Position numbers and translations under genes: made by a program. A model generated the notes under the pieces. That model was not told the DNA's origin. It saw only the letters and a program-made list of their open reading frames with translations, and made no database searches. From Emiliania huxleyi CCMP1516 (taxonomy: Eukaryota > Haptophyta > Isochrysidales > Noelaerhabdaceae), in contig NW_005201123.1 in assembly GCF_000372725.1 (NCBI RefSeq), positions 187,825 to 251,824 of the forward strand: 64,000 nt of DNA, read 5' to 3'. This document shows, one piece after another, positions 1 to 10,678 of the stretch; position 1 is the first letter of the stretch; every line of letters starts with the position of its first letter.

Positions 1-54
1 AAGGGTGGCTAAGGGCTCTACCCGCAAGGCGCCCGCGTCGCAGACGCGGTACCA

Positions 55-633
55 TTGACAAATCTGCGATATACCCCCACACGAGCAAATAGCAAAATCC
101 GAATACCGTGCACGAACTGCGTGATGTGCGCCGGGCAAGCCTTCAGCTGGTGCCAAGACATTCGTAAAATTGAAGCCAAGAATTCTAAGATAAAAGGCCA
201 AGAAGCCCGCCACATCCGTGCTTTCGAGAAAGCCGCTGATCGAGCCCAGCGTGCCCGCGGCCACCTCCCGCGCAGCACCGCCGCTGGGGACGACACGCTG
301 CGGAATCGGATCGAGCCCATGGAGGAGGAGGGCGCAGTCGGCCAGCGCAGCAGGCGGAGTCCCTCCCCGCGCCGGAGCCCCCCTGCAGTCGGGGGAGTCC
401 TCGTTGGCGATGAAGGTGGCGACATCGAATCGCGGCGGACACACGTCACGTGGGAGGAATGGGCGATGAGCGGGAACGATGCGCGCTACGACGCCGACTC
501 CGCCGTGCTCGTGGCCGCCAAGCAGAAAGCCGCGCTCCAGGAGCACGCCAAGATGCAATGGCTCGCTTGCTTCGATTCAGCTCTCTCGGCAGCAGAAGTG
601 GGGCTGGAGCGGGTGGGGGTGGATGCCGATTGA
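55..633 (+). CDS. possible 3' exon of an unknown gene
   Basis: An open frame on the + strand ends in TGA at 631-633. The last third looks most protein-like: HVTWEEWAMSGNDARYDADS followed by an Ala/Lys-rich helix and a LACFDSALSAAEVGLERV tail. The first half is rich in Arg, Ser and Pro and may be intron or frame noise, so the ATG at 55 should not be taken as a true start. I recognise no family. The opposite strand is also open over much of this stretch, which is usual in DNA this GC-rich. A 19-bp unit (ctgcgccctgtggcag) is repeated in tandem just after the stop, around 646-680. The rest of the gene, if real, would lie left of the window. Confidence 0.25.
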   Translation: MTNLRYTPTRANSKIRIPCTNCVMCAGQAFSWCQDIRKIEAKNSKIKGQEARHIRAFEKAADRAQRARGHLPRSTAAGDDTLRNRIEPMEEEGAVGQRSRRSPSPRRSPPAVGGVLVGDEGGDIESRRTHVTWEEWAMSGNDARYDADSAVLVAAKQKAALQEHAKMQWLACFDSALSAAEVGLERVGVDAD

Positions 634-1119
634 GGGAGAGCGTCTCCAGCTGCGCCCTGTGGCAGCTGCGCCCTGTGGCAGCTAGTCGAGGGACTTGGTA
701 GTTGTGACCCCCCTGAGTGAGGACAGGAGAGAGAGAGCGTTTTGTGGTGTTGGTGTACGCAATAACGGGACAGGGTGGTTGTTCTCTCTATCTCCTCTTC
801 TAGCTCTTAGCATGAGCTGCGCCCTGTGTCCGACCCCTTTTGCGCAGCAACACCTTAAACTTTCAGGCCCTCCAAATTCGGGTCGGAGCGTAGCGGAGTG
901 GGCCCCGAGTTTGAAAAGGGCGACGGACGCTTGCGTCCTAGCCTCCAACAACGCCTCCCCGGCGCAGATGGGCCCCCGGAGGGATGCACAACCGCTCCAC
1001 GCCACGCCGCTTGCCTCTTCCCACCTCATTTATTTTTTTTGGCCATCCGCGCCGCGCATCCAGCGCGCACCGGCGTCGCCCGGCGTATCGCCGAGACCGC
1101 GGCTGTCCGACCCGTCGCC

Positions 1120-2520
1120 ATGGCCGTCGCAGAGTACGACTTCCTCTTCAAGTTGCTGCTGATCGGCGACTCGGTACCGCATGCCGCTCCCGCGCCTTCC
1201 CGCGGGCCTCTGCTGAGGCTTGGCCCCCCGCACGTCAGGGCGTTGGCAAGTCGTGCCTTCTCCTTCGCTTTGCCGACGACTCGTGCGCCGCCACACGCAC
1301 CGCCCACCCTAGCCTGTGAGCGGAAAGTAGGATTTGCAGTCGCAGTCAACTGTCAAGACATTGCGTGGCTTGTCGCCGCACGCTAACAGCGCGCTGCTGC
1401 GGTGGCAGGTACACGGAGAGCTACATCTCAACCATCGGTCGCCTCGTTCTGTTCCGCGCGCCGCAGCCCACACCCCACTTCCCTCACTACACCTGCGCTT
1501 CAACGGCAGGCGTCGACTTCAAAATCCGGACCATTGGGATCGACGGCGCCCGCGCCGCCCGGAAAACGCCCCTTCTGTGCGCCTCCCCACACCTGGCGAC
1601 GCTGTCGCTCGCAGGCAAGACGGTCAAGCTGCAGATCTGGGACACAGCAGGCTCGCGCCTGCGCAAATCTCAGTCGGCGGCGGCCCTCGCGCTACCACTA
1701 ACCCCCTCGATATTCCCACTGTGCAGGGCAAGAGCGCTTTCGAACTATCACCTCTTCCTACTACCGCGGTGCGGACGGAGTGCGGGACCTGCAAGAGAAC
1801 AAACCGCCCGCGCGACGCATCCTCCCCTTACTAGGCGCGCACGGCATCATCGTTGTCTACGACGTGACGGATGCCGACTCCTTCTTCAACGTGAGACGCG
1901 GCGTTCGCACTGGACGGATTTCACATCGAGACCTCTTGGCGCGTCCGTGCGGGTAGGTGAAGCAGTGGCTGCACGAGATCGACCGGTATGCGAGCGAGGG
2001 CGTCAAAAAGTTGCTGGTGACCGCCCTTCTCGCACCCGCCGCGCCGAGATTGCGTGGCAGACCCCCACGTACCACTCCATTCCTTCCAATCGCTTGGCAG
2101 AATCCATGCCCGAATCGCAGGTGGGCAACAAGACCGACCTCGTCAGCCAGCGCAAGGTGGAGACAGCCGCGGCAAAGGCGATCGCGCCGCCCTTTGCCCC
2201 CTTCTCGCCAACGGCGGTGATGTCTCCTCTGCGGTTGCTAAGCCCGTCTCCCGTGAGAGCAGGAGTTTGCCGAGTCGCTGGCAATGCCCTTCCTCGAGAC
2301 GTCGGCAAAGAGCGCGAGGTGGTATCGCGTTGTGTCCCATTCCCTCCCCTTCCCATCTCTGAGCAGCCACCCCGTGTGGATCAGCAACGTCGAGCTCGCA
2401 TTCCTCAAGATGGCATCCGAGATCAAGGCGAGCGTCTCTTCAAACCCAAAGCTCGGCGCGCCGGCAGCGCCTGTCAAGCTGGGAGGGGGCAGGCCCAACC
2501 CGTCAGCCGGCTGCTGTTGA
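1120..2520 (+). CDS. RAB1: Rab1/Ypt1-type small GTPase, 11 exons
   Basis: Membrane-traffic GTPase of the Rab1/Ypt1 group, which acts in ER-to-Golgi vesicle tethering. Exons: 1120-1173, 1239-1282, 1409-1437, 1510-1545, 1615-1650, 1727-1768, 1835-1890, 1957-2016, 2121-2177, 2263-2318, 2385-2520. They close into one frame of 201 residues, the usual Rab1 length. All G motifs are present: GDSGVGKS (G1, split by intron 1), the switch I run [23 protein letters not shown] followed by QERFRTI (G3), GNKTD (G4) and ETSAK (G5). The protein ends in a Cys-Cys pair, the double geranylgeranyl site. Introns 4, 5 and 9 start with GC, the others with GT; all end in AG. ATG at 1120 gives the expected short Rab1 N-terminus. 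The family call is secure; the exact subtype rests on switch and C-terminal similarity from memory. Confidence 0.96.
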
Positions 2521-2896
2521 CATACTTTGAGCCCAGCGGGAGGACTGCTACATGGCTCGCGCGTCGGGGCACACGGGGACCAGTGCACTTTGTGCGAAAA
2601 CAATGCGCTCTTTACGGCACTCGTTACATACAGTAGCGCCACACAGCACATTGTTCCATTGTGCGACAGTGGTGTTTGTTCGTATTTAAGATGAGAGTAG
2701 GAGGAGAGTACAAAAATACCCTCCCCCTCCTGAGGAGATGGCGTGTGCGGAGTGCGCGATGGCCGATGGCGATGCCCCCCGCCGACTTATGATTAGTTAT
2801 TTACAATTCGTACGGCTCTAAAACGGCGGTTTTTATACTTTTTTTTCACACCACGTTGAGACGGTACGTTCGGCGGCTCGAACAGTCTGACGCTGC
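2521..2896. other. intergenic gap between convergent genes
   Basis: This 376-bp stretch separates the 3' ends of the Rab1 gene and the SPFH gene, which face each other. It is more AT-rich than the coding DNA on both sides, for example ttatgattagttatttac near 2787 and a T-run near 2838, as expected of 3' untranslated DNA on both strands. I see no ORF or RNA gene. Confidence 0.6.
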
Positions 2897-4029
2897 TCAC
2901 TTCTGGTTGACGAAAGCCGCTGGGTTGATGCCGACGAGGAAGTCCTTCGCCGTGTCCTTGCCAGCCTCAAGCTCGTCCCACCACAGGTAGTCGAGGGTCT
3001 GGCTCGGGGTCATGCCAAGCGCCTGCGAGAGGTTGAGGAAAGCAACCATCTCGGCGCTCACCGTCTGCGCCGTGATAGTCGCGGAAGCTGCGGCCGCCTC
3101 GAGCCGCGACTTTGCCGTCCCGTTGGCGATCGCGACGGTTTGCGTCAGCTCCTGCTCGGCAACCATCACCCGCTGCGCGAAAGTGACCTACGGGCGGGGA
3201 GAGAATGGAGCTGTAGAGACCGTGATACGGGTCGAACCACCCGGTCAGTGCTCACCTGCATATTTTCCAGGTAGCGCTGGCTGCGCGTGATGTTCTGCTT
3301 CGTCGAGATGGATGTGACGATGGCCTCTTGAAAGACGTCGGGAAGCTCCACGTTCGAGATCTGCAGCGCCTCGACGTAGGCGCCGAGAGAGTCCCCAAAC
3401 TTGCGGTTGAGCTCTTTCTGCATGGCCGCCGCGATGCCCTTCGAAGGAGCGGGGAAGGGGGGGGGGGGGGGGGGCAATGTGAACGTGGCGGCGCCCTCGG
3501 GCAGTGTGGACGCGCAAAGGGAGCAGCCAGCCATATGTGTGTATATTTTGGGAGCCATATTTTGGGGTGCGCCGGCCTGCTTGTCGTTGAAAAATGTGTA
3601 CGCCGAGAAGTTGCAGGCGGTGTTGGAGATGACGGCGCGTGCGTTGTTGACGTACACGAGCTCCTCCTCCCCCTGGTAGTCTAGGTACAGCTGGTAAAGG
3701 CGCGCGGGCAGATACCGAAACTGGAAACTGAGGCCGAGCGTGAGCGGGAGTCCGTCTGCTGTCCGCGTGTGCAGGAGCCCGCGGCGACTGGGCGTGAACT
3801 CGATGGTCTGGATGACGCGTGGGAACTTTATGAAGGTGTGCCCAAAGCCGAGGAACTTGAGGCCCGCCTGGTCCCACGTCTTGCTGTCGAGCGTCATCGT
3901 GATGGCGTTGAAATCGAGTCCGTACTCGACGGTGTGCAGTGTTGCGAAGGAGAGTGCAAAGAGAATCACCGCCGGAGCGACGACAAAGGCCAGGCAGGAG
4001 AGCGCCAGCGACGCGGTGGTGGACACCAT
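2897..4029 (-). CDS. SPFH/band-7 (prohibitin-like) membrane protein, 3 exons
   Basis: Exons on the minus strand are 4029-3577, 3438-3256 and 3187-2897, giving 308 residues with matching phases. The first intron (3439-3576) has a GC donor and holds an 18-base G run; the second (3188-3255) is GT-AG. Residues about 5-30 form one hydrophobic signal-anchor (LAFVVAPAVILFALSFATL). The middle is the band-7 domain: FPRVIQTIEFT, RTADGLPLTLGLSFQFRY, VYVNNARAVISNTACNFSAY and VEALQISNVELPDVFQEAI. An Ala/Glu-rich helix follows (VMVAEQELTQTVAIANGTA), as in prohibitins and stomatins, which oligomerise on membranes. The C-terminus (TPSQTLDYLWWDEL, then FLVGINPAAF) is typical of protist members of the family. 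Partner and compartment cannot be read from the sequence. Confidence 0.9.
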
Positions 4030-4089
4030 GCGGCTTCAGCCCGCCAGTTCGACAAAAAGAATTCGTGTGCGGACCTTTAAAATCCCTGT

Positions 4090-4677
4090 GTGCTGGCCAA
4101 GGCACGGGCAGAGGAACGAGAGAAGAATATAGGGTGGATAAAGCGCCTGTTCACGGCATGGAGGGTGAGCCACACCGAACGTACCGAGCGAAGAGCCGAA
4201 CGGAAGGAGGACGGGGAAGATGACTCCGAGGAGGACGAACCAGTGGAAATTCAGTTGTCAGATGTCACGATGCATCCGAAGGGGACCCCAGCGCCGGCAT
4301 CATCCGTAGAGGCACGAGTGTTCGAAGAGAGAGTGGACCTGAGCAACAACATGACTTGGAGGCAAATGATCGGAGTGGGAGTCAGAAATGTGGTCCTTGC
4401 GCGAGGGGAGCTCGATAGACTCGAGGGGCCAGGATATGCAGCAAGGAGGGCGGAGCTGCGCCGAAAGGCGAAAGAAGCCGAGAGAACAAGGGAACGGCAG
4501 GCGGCGGCGGCGCAGGACGAGGCAGAAGAGAACGACGCGACAGAGGAGGAAGTGACAAGGGAGAGAACGACGAGAGTGGGACGGCCGCGAGGTGGCATGA
4601 AGGTTGCAGCGAGAATCGGCGAGAGACTGCGAAAAGAGATAGGAAGAGGCAGACTCCCTAGGGTGGGCGACGGCTAG
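4090..4677 (+). CDS. A-rich ORF, probably transposon-derived
   Basis: A 195-residue frame with a highly charged sequence (HTERTERRAERKEDGEDD, then MTWRQMIGVGVRNVVLARGE, then a long Glu/Arg/Ala helix and a basic tail). Its coding strand is much richer in A than the genes around it, which suggests a different origin. It starts just 60 bp upstream of the SPFH gene on the other strand. No catalytic motif can be seen, and ATG at 4090 may only be the first Met in a longer or truncated frame. It could be the end of a non-LTR retrotransposon polyprotein, which I infer only from its composition and its likeness in style to the fragment at 16100-16416. Confidence 0.3.
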   Translation: MLAKARAEEREKNIGWIKRLFTAWRVSHTERTERRAERKEDGEDDSEEDEPVEIQLSDVTMHPKGTPAPASSVEARVFEERVDLSNNMTWRQMIGVGVRNVVLARGELDRLEGPGYAARRAELRRKAKEAERTRERQAAAAQDEAEENDATEEEVTRERTTRVGRPRGGMKVAARIGERLRKEIGRGRLPRVGDG

Positions 4678-4696
4678 CGCATCACACTCCTCTCCT

Positions 4697-4889
4697 TAAA
4701 ATCCCTGTGTGGTGGCGGCGTGCCGTCCTCCCATCCCTCCCTTGGGCTGTCTGTTTTCTTTCTTTTCTTTCTGTGTGCTGGCGGCGTGCCGTCCTCCCAT
4801 CCCTCCCTTGGGTTGTCCGTTTTCTTTCTTTTTCGTGGGGACCCTGTCCTTCTCCCACCCCTGGTTTGGTGTGTCGTGAGTGAGTGAGT

Positions 4890-4924
<35 letters not shown>

Positions 4925-4958
4925 TGGTGTGTCGGTTTTATTTATTTATTTATTTATT
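4697..4958. repeat. tandem 65-bp duplication plus (AC)n and (TTTA)n
   Basis: Two adjacent copies of a unit containing cgtgccgtcctcccatccct and a TTTC-rich tract lie at about 4715-4845. They are followed by an (AC)n run at 4891-4921 and a (TTTA)n run at about 4937-4958. The phrase aaaatccctgtgtg at 4697 also occurs at 4079, just before the A-rich ORF. No gene is seen here. Confidence 0.7.
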
Positions 4959-5334
4959 CGTGCGTCTCACATCTCTCCTGGAGATGCTTCTTTATCGGCA
5001 CCAAGCACCAACCACAAAAACAACAACATTACGTGTGAGTGTTAGAGTTGTTTGGTATTGCTAAAAATCTCTCTCTCCCAACCACAGGTAACCAAAGACT
5101 TTCTTTTACGCTTGTCATGTGAGAGAGTGCGTTGCGTTCTTGTTTTGTATCCGCTTTCTCTTTTACCCGAAACGCCCTCAAGGGGTTCTGAATCCCCCCC
5201 CCCCCCCCCCCCGCCGCCGAGCATGTGGTGTGAGCAGAAAAGGCCAAGTGCGCCTCCCTCCCTGGAGCCGATGTGAGCCTTCCCCACCCCCTTCGGACCC
5301 TGCAATCCCCCGTTGGCCAGGGTTCCAACTTTTT
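4954..5334 (+). repeat. dispersed repeat A, copy 1
   Basis: Shares long blocks with 6160-6573 and 14262-14637: ttcgtgcgtctc, a catctctcctggagatgctt block, a ggggttctgaat block followed by a C run (5192-5211), and a cccacccccttcggaccct block. The three copies keep the same order and orientation. No coding capacity, terminal inverted repeat or target duplication could be made out, so its class is unknown. Confidence 0.75.
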
Positions 5335-6159
5335 CCGGGGTATGGTATGGTAGGCGCGGCCCAAAGGGTGGGGGGGTATGGTCCTGACCGCCCATCCCCG
5401 GTCTCCGGGAGGCTGGGTCTGTCAGCAGGCGGGGGGTATGGTCTCGAGGTGGGTTGCGCGAGGGTACCATACCATTCCCCGCAGAAAGTCCGAACCCAGC
5501 GGCCCGAGAAAATAAAAAGCTAGAGCCCAACGGTGTGGGGGCGCGGAGGGCTTGTTGGCGAGCCAAAATGGTGTTTTCCGAGGCCGCTGCGCTAGGCTCA
5601 GAGCGAGTTCGCGCTGCGCTAGGCTCAGAGCGAGTTCGCGCTGCGCTAGGCCCTAGTAGCCCCTAGGCTCAGACGGCGAGTTCGCGCTGCGCTAGCGGCT
5701 CACAGATGGCGAGTGCGCTGCGATCTATTTGCGCTGCGAGGATGAAAAGACCCCTTCTAGGAGCCGACAGTGGCCAGGGGCGGGGCTTGCATTTTTGCCG
5801 TCGCCAGTCGCCAGTCGCCCCCCCCCCCCCCCAAACGGTGGGTAGGGGGGTGGGGAGGCTGCCGTGTGCGCTGCGGTGCGCGTGCGCCGCACACCACACG
5901 GCGGGAAACAGACGGCGAGGGGGGCGCGGCGGCAGCGGCGCAGCGCGCGCGCGGCGCGCGCGACGGAGGGGCGGAGCAGCGACCGCTGGCGCGGTCGCTG
6001 CTCCGTCTGTGCCAGAGACGCGCGCTCTGCCGCTCCACAGAGCGCGCGTCAGGCAAGGTGGGGGCCCACACGCACACACACGCTGCACACGATTGGCTCG
6101 GGAGGTGTTGGGGGCCCGCGCGACAAAAGAATTCGGTTCTTGTCGCGCTGTGCCCCTGT
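5335..6159. other. gene-free stretch with tandem repeats and two hairpins
   Basis: No credible gene. A tandem unit gctgcgctaggctcagagc, with gagttcgc, occurs about four times at 5585-5700; the same unit recurs at 58710-58800. Two neighbouring inverted repeats occur: 14-base arms at 5973-5986 and 5991-6004, and 13-base arms at 6017-6029 and 6038-6050. CG-alternating sequence (about 5945-5962) lies directly before them. Confidence 0.7.
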
Positions 6160-6573
6160 GTTCGTGCGTCTCCCATCTCTCCTGGAGATGCTTCTTTATT
6201 TATTGGCACCAAGCACCAACACAGGTATTTTCAAAGACTTTCTTTTACCCGGGTACGAAACAGCTGCTCAAGGGGTTCTGAATCCCCCCCCCCCCCCCCT
6301 CCCCCGCCGCGGAGCATGTGGTGTGAGCAGAAAAGGCCAAGTGCGCCTCCCTCCCTGGAGCCGATGTGCGCCTTCCCCACCCCCTTCGGACCCTGCAATC
6401 CCCCATTGGCCACTATCGAGACGAGCATGAGCTCCGCACGTGCACCTGGCCAGTGTCGTCTGCCCCCCCTCCCCCGCCGGCGCCAATTTGCGGAGACGGC
6501 GACGAGCGCCGCAAATCGCCCGCCGCCGCTATCTCCGCAAGCTCCGCTTGACCCCCGCGCCACGCTCGGCCTC
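6160..6573 (+). repeat. dispersed repeat A, copy 2
   Basis: The longest of the three copies. It runs from ttcgtgcgtctcccatctct through the C run at 6285-6299, then through ccaatttgcggagacggcga to ccacgctcggcctc. Its right half is shared almost base for base with 14395-14637, while copy 1 stops earlier. Confidence 0.75.
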
Positions 6574-7485
6574 GGGCGGTGGCAGGGGGCGGGACGGCCG
6601 CGGGCGAGGGTGGGGGGAGGGGCCGAGGGATCGCCCTCGGCGAGGGACTGCCCTCACACGGATCGCCGTGTCCCAGTACTCACCGGCTTGCCGGGTCATT
6701 GTACCGTGTCGGGGCGCGAGGGCCAGTGTCGTGTCGGGTGCCACGGGGGCTGGCTCGAGGGCCACGTTCGCCGCTCGTGTCGGGTGCTCCGCGGGCGAGG
6801 GGGGGGGGGGGGGGGGTCGCCCTCGGCGCGGGATCGCCCTCAGACTGGTATCGGGCTGGGTGGAAAGGCTCGTCTCTCAGGCGCGTTGGGCGCACCGGCG
6901 CCGCGGCGGAGGGAAGGCGGGCTCGACGACAAGGTCACACCGCGCGGAATCTCCACCTCGCCTTCTCTGTCGCTCTCCTGGCCCGTGCTCATCAGTGTAA
7001 GGCCTGAGGTGTCCCAAACCGCACTTATCTGGGGTCTTTAAGCTCACACCGGCTCGTGATGCCACGGACCGACCCGACCGAGGGCTCGAGATTGGCCCCG
7101 GTGGACCCCATCCGAGGCGATTGCGAGGGCTTTCCGGTGGTCATTATCGACGCCACCGACCGTGAAATGTCCCGACTCACAGCCCTCATGCACCAGGTGC
7201 ATGGATGCAGTCATAATATGTAGGCCTTCTCTCCCACAATTTTGAGCAATAGCCGCACAAATAGTGCTTTTCGGCAGTTCATCGCGACACGTCCAGGTGC
7301 CGACGAAGCGGCTTCCCAGCTCACCACCTCGCCTTCTCTGTCGCTCTCCTTGCCCAGGCCCATCAGTAGCAGGCCTGAGCTGTCCCAAACCGCACTTATC
7401 TTGGGTGATGAAGCTCACTCTGGCTCATACCACGGCTCTGCAGCCTCACACACGCCCGTTTCAGCCACAGACACCGCCGGCACGC
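6574..7485. repeat. two direct repeat copies, 375 bp apart
   Basis: Segments 6951-7064 and 7326-7443 are similar (ccacctcgccttctctgtcg, then gtcccaaaccgcacttatct). The block between them and the flanks hold no recognisable gene, although several long GC-rich frames are open by chance. A G run lies at 6799-6816. Confidence 0.6.
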
Positions 7486-8398
7486 ACTCCCACTTCACAC
7501 ATGCTCAAGCACAACCCCACCAAAGCACAGCCCTGCTCAGAATGGGCAAGGTCCACGACTTGGTGACCCAAGTAGCCTCTGGCTCGCCACTGCACTCGGA
7601 TCCTCTGCAGCTGTCTCGGGCTTTCCCCACGACAGCACCCCGACGGCAACGCCGAGCCTTTTGACGCCCGTCTGGTGGGCCTGCTGTGTCCACAGCCGCC
7701 CCTCACATGCAGCTCGCACCATGACTCGACACTGGGCCCTCTCATTCCGGTCGTGGCGGCGTGTGTGAAGGATGCGCGGCCGAGCCGCTGGCTGGCGCCG
7801 CTTGAACGTCCGAGAGCAGCCTCCAGGAGGCAGAATGAGTCGCGGTGCATGTCGCCATCGGCCTCCGGGGGTGGGCCCGGGGCCAGGCCACTCTCGGCGC
7901 CCGAAATACTCGGCGCAGAGCCCGGCATTGGGGCCGCGCGCGGACGAACGCAACCCTATAGGGTTTGAGGGCGCCCGCCCAAGAGCCAGGGGCCAATACC
8001 TGTAGGCGCCTCACGCTCTTGCGCTCCGCGTTCGCTGCGTACGCTGCGAAGGCGGTCTCGAAGTCGCCGGACCCGTCCACAGCCTCTTCAGCTCTTCGAG
8101 CAGAGCCCGCCCACGCGCCACGGAGCTCCATGTGATTATCTCGATCGCCAGCTCGGCGAGCGAAGCGATCTTCTTGGCAGATGCAGTCTCGGCTCGCCAT
8201 AGTATTCGGCATACACACGGCAGACGACGTCGTAGATCTCTGTGGCGCCGTCGGCTCCAACGCTTCCGGGTGTCCGAGCGCGCTGACCGCAAACATTGCC
8301 GCGGTTGTAGCCTTCGAAGCGAGTGTTGCTCGGGGGGCGCAGCGCGAACCCCTCTGAAGAAAATAAATGTTCGGGCTGTGAAAATAAACGGTTGGACT

Positions 8399-8400
<2 letters not shown>
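7486..8400. other. unresolved region, possible minus-strand exon remnants
   Basis: No complete gene could be assembled. On the minus strand, 8011-8230 carries a helix-like run (EIITWSSVARGRALLEELKR) that could be an exon, but no partner exons or family could be found. It may equally be chance coding. Confidence 0.25.

Positions 8401-8401
<1 letters not shown>

Positions 8402-8459
<58 letters not shown>
8402..8459. repeat. (GA)n microsatellite
   Basis: About 28 uninterrupted GA units, 117 bp downstream of the end of the exostosin gene. Confidence 0.95.
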
Positions 8460-8461
<2 letters not shown>

Positions 8462-8575
8462 GGTGTATGGATGGTCATCGAGAGCGGCTCCTACACACGT
8501 ATGGGTATGGGTGTTTGACACAAGAAGAAGTTCCTGTCGGCCGCCGATGGACTCGCGAGGATTTTGCGTGGTTTC

Positions 8576-10678
8576 TCACGCCCAGATCTCACTGACCTGT
8601 GTCCATATCAGCGTGTACGGGGACACTGCCTCGGAATGCCTCGTGTAGTCAAACCAGTGACGAGCCATCCTCAGGTTGCGCTGGTACTGCTTCCAATCCG
8701 ATGCTCGCAGCCGGGTGAGCAGCTCCTCGGCGTCCCACGCCTTGGGCATCCGGACCGCGAAGCGGGAGTAATTCAGGAAGTCGAAAAAGGGCTGGTGCCT
8801 CCAGCTGTAGTGCTCTATAACGGGGACGCACCCCTGCATCACGGCGAGTGCCAGCTTCTCTCCGCCCATCGTGTCGCCAGGCAAAGCGAAGCAGAACTTG
8901 CTGTCCGAGATCCCTCGCACGTACTCTCTCCTCTCACTGGTGGAGACGACGCACGCGTCGGGAAAGGTGGTCAGGCGGAGCATCGCACTCTTGACGCGTG
9001 AGCGGATGTTCTGGAATTCGGCGGACAAACTACGATCCGCGTTCCCGAAGTACGTGAGTGTGCACCGTCGGTTCTTTGTTCCGATCCCATAGTCAATCGC
9101 CCCCGCGGGGACGACAATGTCCCTGTCGTTCCCGCTGATCGTCTTGTCCTCTACCAGCGCGGTGCAGTACCTCGCCGCACCAGAGTGTATTGTCGGGTAG
9201 GAGTTAGGATGCAGAGCTAACAGGACGCACCCTTTTCCCTGAATTACCAGACGCGCCACATTTCTTCCGAGCCCTTCGATCGTCCTGCGCGCAGCGCCAA
9301 AAGGGTCACGCGTTTTCTTCGTAATATGCCTCGAGTAAGGGCAGTTGTCGAAGATAACGATGGAAGCATTCTCGTCGGAAGGGATCGCGGACAGCGTCTT
9401 GGAGAAAAAGAGCTCGGATGACATCTCTACGGCTTTCCCGGTCGTGAACTCGCTCCTCCATTTGGTAAGAGGTGCAGGAGCGGCGGTGCAGGACCGAACG
9501 ATGCTCAGGGGTGGAGGGGAGGTAGCGATCGGACGAAGAAGGAGGTCCACTTCCGTCGGTGACGGAGGGTTGTCCGGCTGAGGGGTGGCGGCTGACTGCC
9601 GCACAGTCGGTGGCGGTGGTAGGGGGATGTGACCCAGCCTTGACGGCGGAGACGGAGGCAAGAGCATGGTGGCGGCGGTGGCGTTGGCGACCCCCACATG
9701 AGGAATGCAGGAGACCACGCCCGCATTGCTCTGTGATGGACGCCTGGTCGCATCCAAAGGCTTGAACCAGCACTGCTGGGAGGCAGCCAAGTACGTCGCG
9801 ACACCGCAGCTCGGCCTCTCCTTGCAGAGGGCGCAGCAAGCCTCCTTTGACGCCACCCCTGTGGCATGCGCCCGGCCTCGTCCGCCCCTGTCGTAGTCGA
9901 CGCCGGCCTCGAAGCGGCAGCTGCCATTCCGTTGAGCTAGGGCATCGTCTGGAGAGAAGCGAGGACTGGCGGTGGCGGCTTGATCCTGGCTGGCAGTCTC
10001 GAGTGCCACTGCTGCGTGCGCCACCGGCCTGATTGTGACGTTGATGTGGCGGTGGATGCGCAGGCGGTGTGGCGAAAGTGCGGCGCCGGCTGAAGACGCA
10101 AAGGGCAGGCTCTCCTTCTCTTTGTTCATCTCTGCGTCCTTGCGGTCATCGGGGATTACACGAGTGGAGTCATCACCGTTTGCCTCTAATGCCCAGAGGA
10201 CACACGAGACGACGCCAGAACCGCTTTTTGATGGACGCCTGGTCGCACCCACCGGCTTGAACCAGCACTGCTGGGAGGCAGCCAAGTACGTCGCGACTCC
10301 GCAGCTCGGCCTTTCGGAGCAGAGGGCGCAGCAAGCCTCCTTTGACGCCACCCCGATGGCTCGTGCCCGGCCTCCTCCGCCCCTGTCGTAGTCGACGCCG
10401 GCCTCGAAGCGGCAGCTGCCATTGCGTTGAGCTAGGGCATCGTCTGGAGAGAAGCGAGGACTGGCGGTGGCGGCTTGATCCTGGCTGGCAGTCTCGAGTG
10501 CCGCTGCTGTGTGCGCCACCGGCCTGATTGTGACGTTGATGTGGCGGTGGATGATCAAGCGGTGTGGCGAGAGGGGGGCTGATTCTCCGGTCGGTCGGCC
10601 CAGTGCGCTTGAAGTCGCCTGCTCACGCCAGCCGCCACCGCCAGCAGCACTCAAAGCAACAAGCAAATTCGCCGCCAT
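8576..10678 (-). CDS. exostosin-like (GT47) glycosyltransferase with two PAN-like modules
   Basis: A single-exon gene of 700 residues. Residues about 35-160 and 199-325 are two near-identical Cys-rich modules (NGSCRFEAGVDYDRGG, EACCALCSERPSCGVATYL, QQCWFKP) of PAN/Apple type, usually involved in binding glycans or proteins. A Pro-rich linker (340-395) leads to an exostosin/GT47 domain at about 405-700: IVIFDNCPYSR, GKGCVLLALHPNSY, LTYFGN, and the signature SDSKFCFALPGDTMGGEKLA then MQGCVPVI. GT47 enzymes add sugars to polysaccharides such as heparan-type chains or xyloglucan, usually in the Golgi lumen. The N-terminus (MAANLLVALSAAG) is only a weak signal sequence, so the start could lie a little upstream. 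The module is almost the same in DNA as the start of the sulfotransferase gene at 21048, which lies inverted 10 kb away. Confidence 0.88.
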   Translation of the reverse strand: MAANLLVALSAAGGGGWREQATSSALGRPTGESAPLSPHRLIIHRHINVTIRPVAHTAAALETASQDQAATASPRFSPDDALAQRNGSCRFEAGVDYDRGGGGRARAIGVASKEACCALCSERPSCGVATYLAASQQCWFKPVGATRRPSKSGSGVVSCVLWALEANGDDSTRVIPDDRKDAEMNKEKESLPFASSAGAALSPHRLRIHRHINVTIRPVAHAAVALETASQDQAATASPRFSPDDALAQRNGSCRFEAGVDYDRGGRGRAHATGVASKEACCALCKERPSCGVATYLAASQQCWFKPLDATRRPSQSNAGVVSCIPHVGVANATAATMLLPPSPPSRLGHIPLPPPPTVRQSAATPQPDNPPSPTEVDLLLRPIATSPPPLSIVRSCTAAPAPLTKWRSEFTTGKAVEMSSELFFSKTLSAIPSDENASIVIFDNCPYSRHITKKTRDPFGAARRTIEGLGRNVARLVIQGKGCVLLALHPNSYPTIHSGAARYCTALVEDKTISGNDRDIVVPAGAIDYGIGTKNRRCTLTYFGNADRSLSAEFQNIRSRVKSAMLRLTTFPDACVVSTSERREYVRGISDSKFCFALPGDTMGGEKLALAVMQGCVPVIEHYSWRHQPFFDFLNYSRFAVRMPKAWDAEELLTRLRASDWKQYQRNLRMARHWFDYTRHSEAVSPYTLIWTQVSEIWA

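Noticed and set aside
5770-7041. A 423-codon plus-strand frame
   Set aside because: Composed of Arg/Ala/Pro/Gly from GC-rich DNA and of repeat A; no domain, and crosses hairpins and homopolymer runs.
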